A stretch of DNA of 64,000 nucleotides. Origin: Leptospira sp. WS4.C2. GTDB taxonomy: Bacteria; Spirochaetota; Leptospiria; Leptospirales; Leptospiraceae. Made by a program: the position numbers and the translations under genes. Position 1 is the first letter of the stretch. Each line of letters opens with the position of its first letter. A model generated the notes under the pieces. The model saw only the letters and a list, made by a program, of their open reading frames with translations. It was not told the DNA's origin and made no database searches. Shown piece after piece: positions 63,554 to 64,000 of this stretch. Location of the stretch: assembly GCF_040833985.1 (NCBI RefSeq), contig NZ_CP162139.1, positions 62,001 through 126,000 of the forward strand, given 5' to 3'.

Positions 63554-64000
63554 ATGGCACGAAAAAAAGAGAGTGAGTTCAGTTCCATCATCCGTTCCTT
63601 AAGTCAAGGTGGACGTGAATCTGAAGTCGAAACTCGCCTTGTAGTTCCCTTGATCCATCACCTTGGTTATACTGGTGAGAATTTTAAAGACAAAGTGACT
63701 TTGAAAGGAGTTGGCGAAGCAGATTTTGTTTGTTATGTGGATCAGATTCCGTATCTAACGATAGAGGCAAAATCAAACGCAGTCAATTTATCCGATCCAA
63801 ACGCAAAGTCCTATCTAGATGCAAAGTTTCAACTCTTCGCCTATATGAAGTCAGATGGTTTGTCTAATGTTCCGTATGGACTTCTTATCAATGGAAAAAA
63901 TGTCCAGGTGTTCCAAAGGAAAAACAAAGTTATTTTTCCACTCACCGAAATTCTAAGCTTAGAAAATGGCACAGATAAAACAATCTTACTTCTTAAAAAA
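63554..64000 (+). CDS. HsdR-like N-terminal restriction/helicase protein (cut by window edge)
   Basis: The first 149 residues of a protein that runs off the window. MARKKESEFSSIIRSLSQGG is followed by ESEVETRLVVPLIHHLGY, GVGEADFVCYVDQIPYLTIE (nuclease-like EAK: the Asp and the Glu/Lys of IEAKSNA), and YGLLINGKNVQVFQRK. These match the N-terminal domain of type I restriction subunits R and related stand-alone nucleases. GGAG lies 6 bases before ATG 63554. Whether a helicase domain follows cannot be seen, nor whether hsdM and hsdS lie beyond. Confidence 0.78.
   Translation, partial: MARKKESEFSSIIRSLSQGGRESEVETRLVVPLIHHLGYTGENFKDKVTLKGVGEADFVCYVDQIPYLTIEAKSNAVNLSDPNAKSYLDAKFQLFAYMKSDGLSNVPYGLLINGKNVQVFQRKNKVIFPLTEILSLENGTDKTILLLKK

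Noticed and set aside
1..64000. tRNA, rRNA, CRISPR or transposase genes
   Set aside because: I looked in the intergenic spaces and translated frames and found no cloverleaf, array of spaced repeats or transposase motif.

Overview
The window looks like a chromosomal segment of a saprophytic Leptospira (a spirochaete). This is inferred, not searched. The DNA is AT-rich with tightly packed, overlapping genes. There are many lipobox lipoproteins, PAS-type sensor kinases, HAMP and non-HAMP chemoreceptors, ankyrin and beta-propeller proteins, and GC-rich intergenic repeat elements. I see no rRNA, tRNA, CRISPR array, phage or insertion sequence.

Layout. 1-7 kb: a cut homoserine dehydrogenase gene, a membrane protein with a histone-H1-like tail, an ACT-domain protein, a pseudo-FGE protein, and a MarR / FAD-oxidoreductase / DUF4139 operon. 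7-11 kb: mtnP, a STAS-domain antagonist paired with galK, and pgi. 11-16 kb: a minus-strand operon of two sensor kinases plus AmgK-like and MurU-like peptidoglycan-recycling enzymes. 16-24 kb: housekeeping genes (ferredoxin, lone receiver, tlyA, prenyl synthase, ndk, cation/proton antiporter, coaD, argG). 23.5-27 kb: nitrilase-like lipoprotein and a first GMC dehydrogenase pair. 27-36 kb: RNA methyltransferase and pyrD, a PAS kinase with a receiver/RsbW-like protein, then an operon of propeller, ankyrin, RluA and HAD genes. 35.6 kb: an EAL protein.

36.9-49.1 kb is the most striking part. A TetR regulator faces a perfect palindrome (37563-37578) and a run of ten closely spaced plus-strand genes: Tat-type lipoprotein small subunit, GMC dehydrogenase, bile-acid/sodium-symporter-family carrier, acyl-CoA dehydrogenase, epimerase, short-chain dehydrogenase, acyl-CoA synthetase, enoyl-CoA hydratase, chemoreceptor and a DUF2804 lipoprotein. 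A second, convergent four-gene operon (49.1-53.9 kb) carries another carrier of the same family, another epimerase, a beta-propeller with a single CxxCH haem motif, and an MFS transporter. Together they suggest uptake, oxidation and CoA-dependent breakdown of a lipid, sterol or terpenoid-like compound, with taxis built into the operon.

54-64 kb: a lipoprotein and an OprP-like porin preceded by phased TTGTAA repeats, two chemoreceptors, a DUF3052 protein, a TetR/hydrolase pair, a LURP-one-like protein, two GC-rich repeat elements, and the start of a gene with a type I restriction HsdR-like N-terminus that runs off the window.
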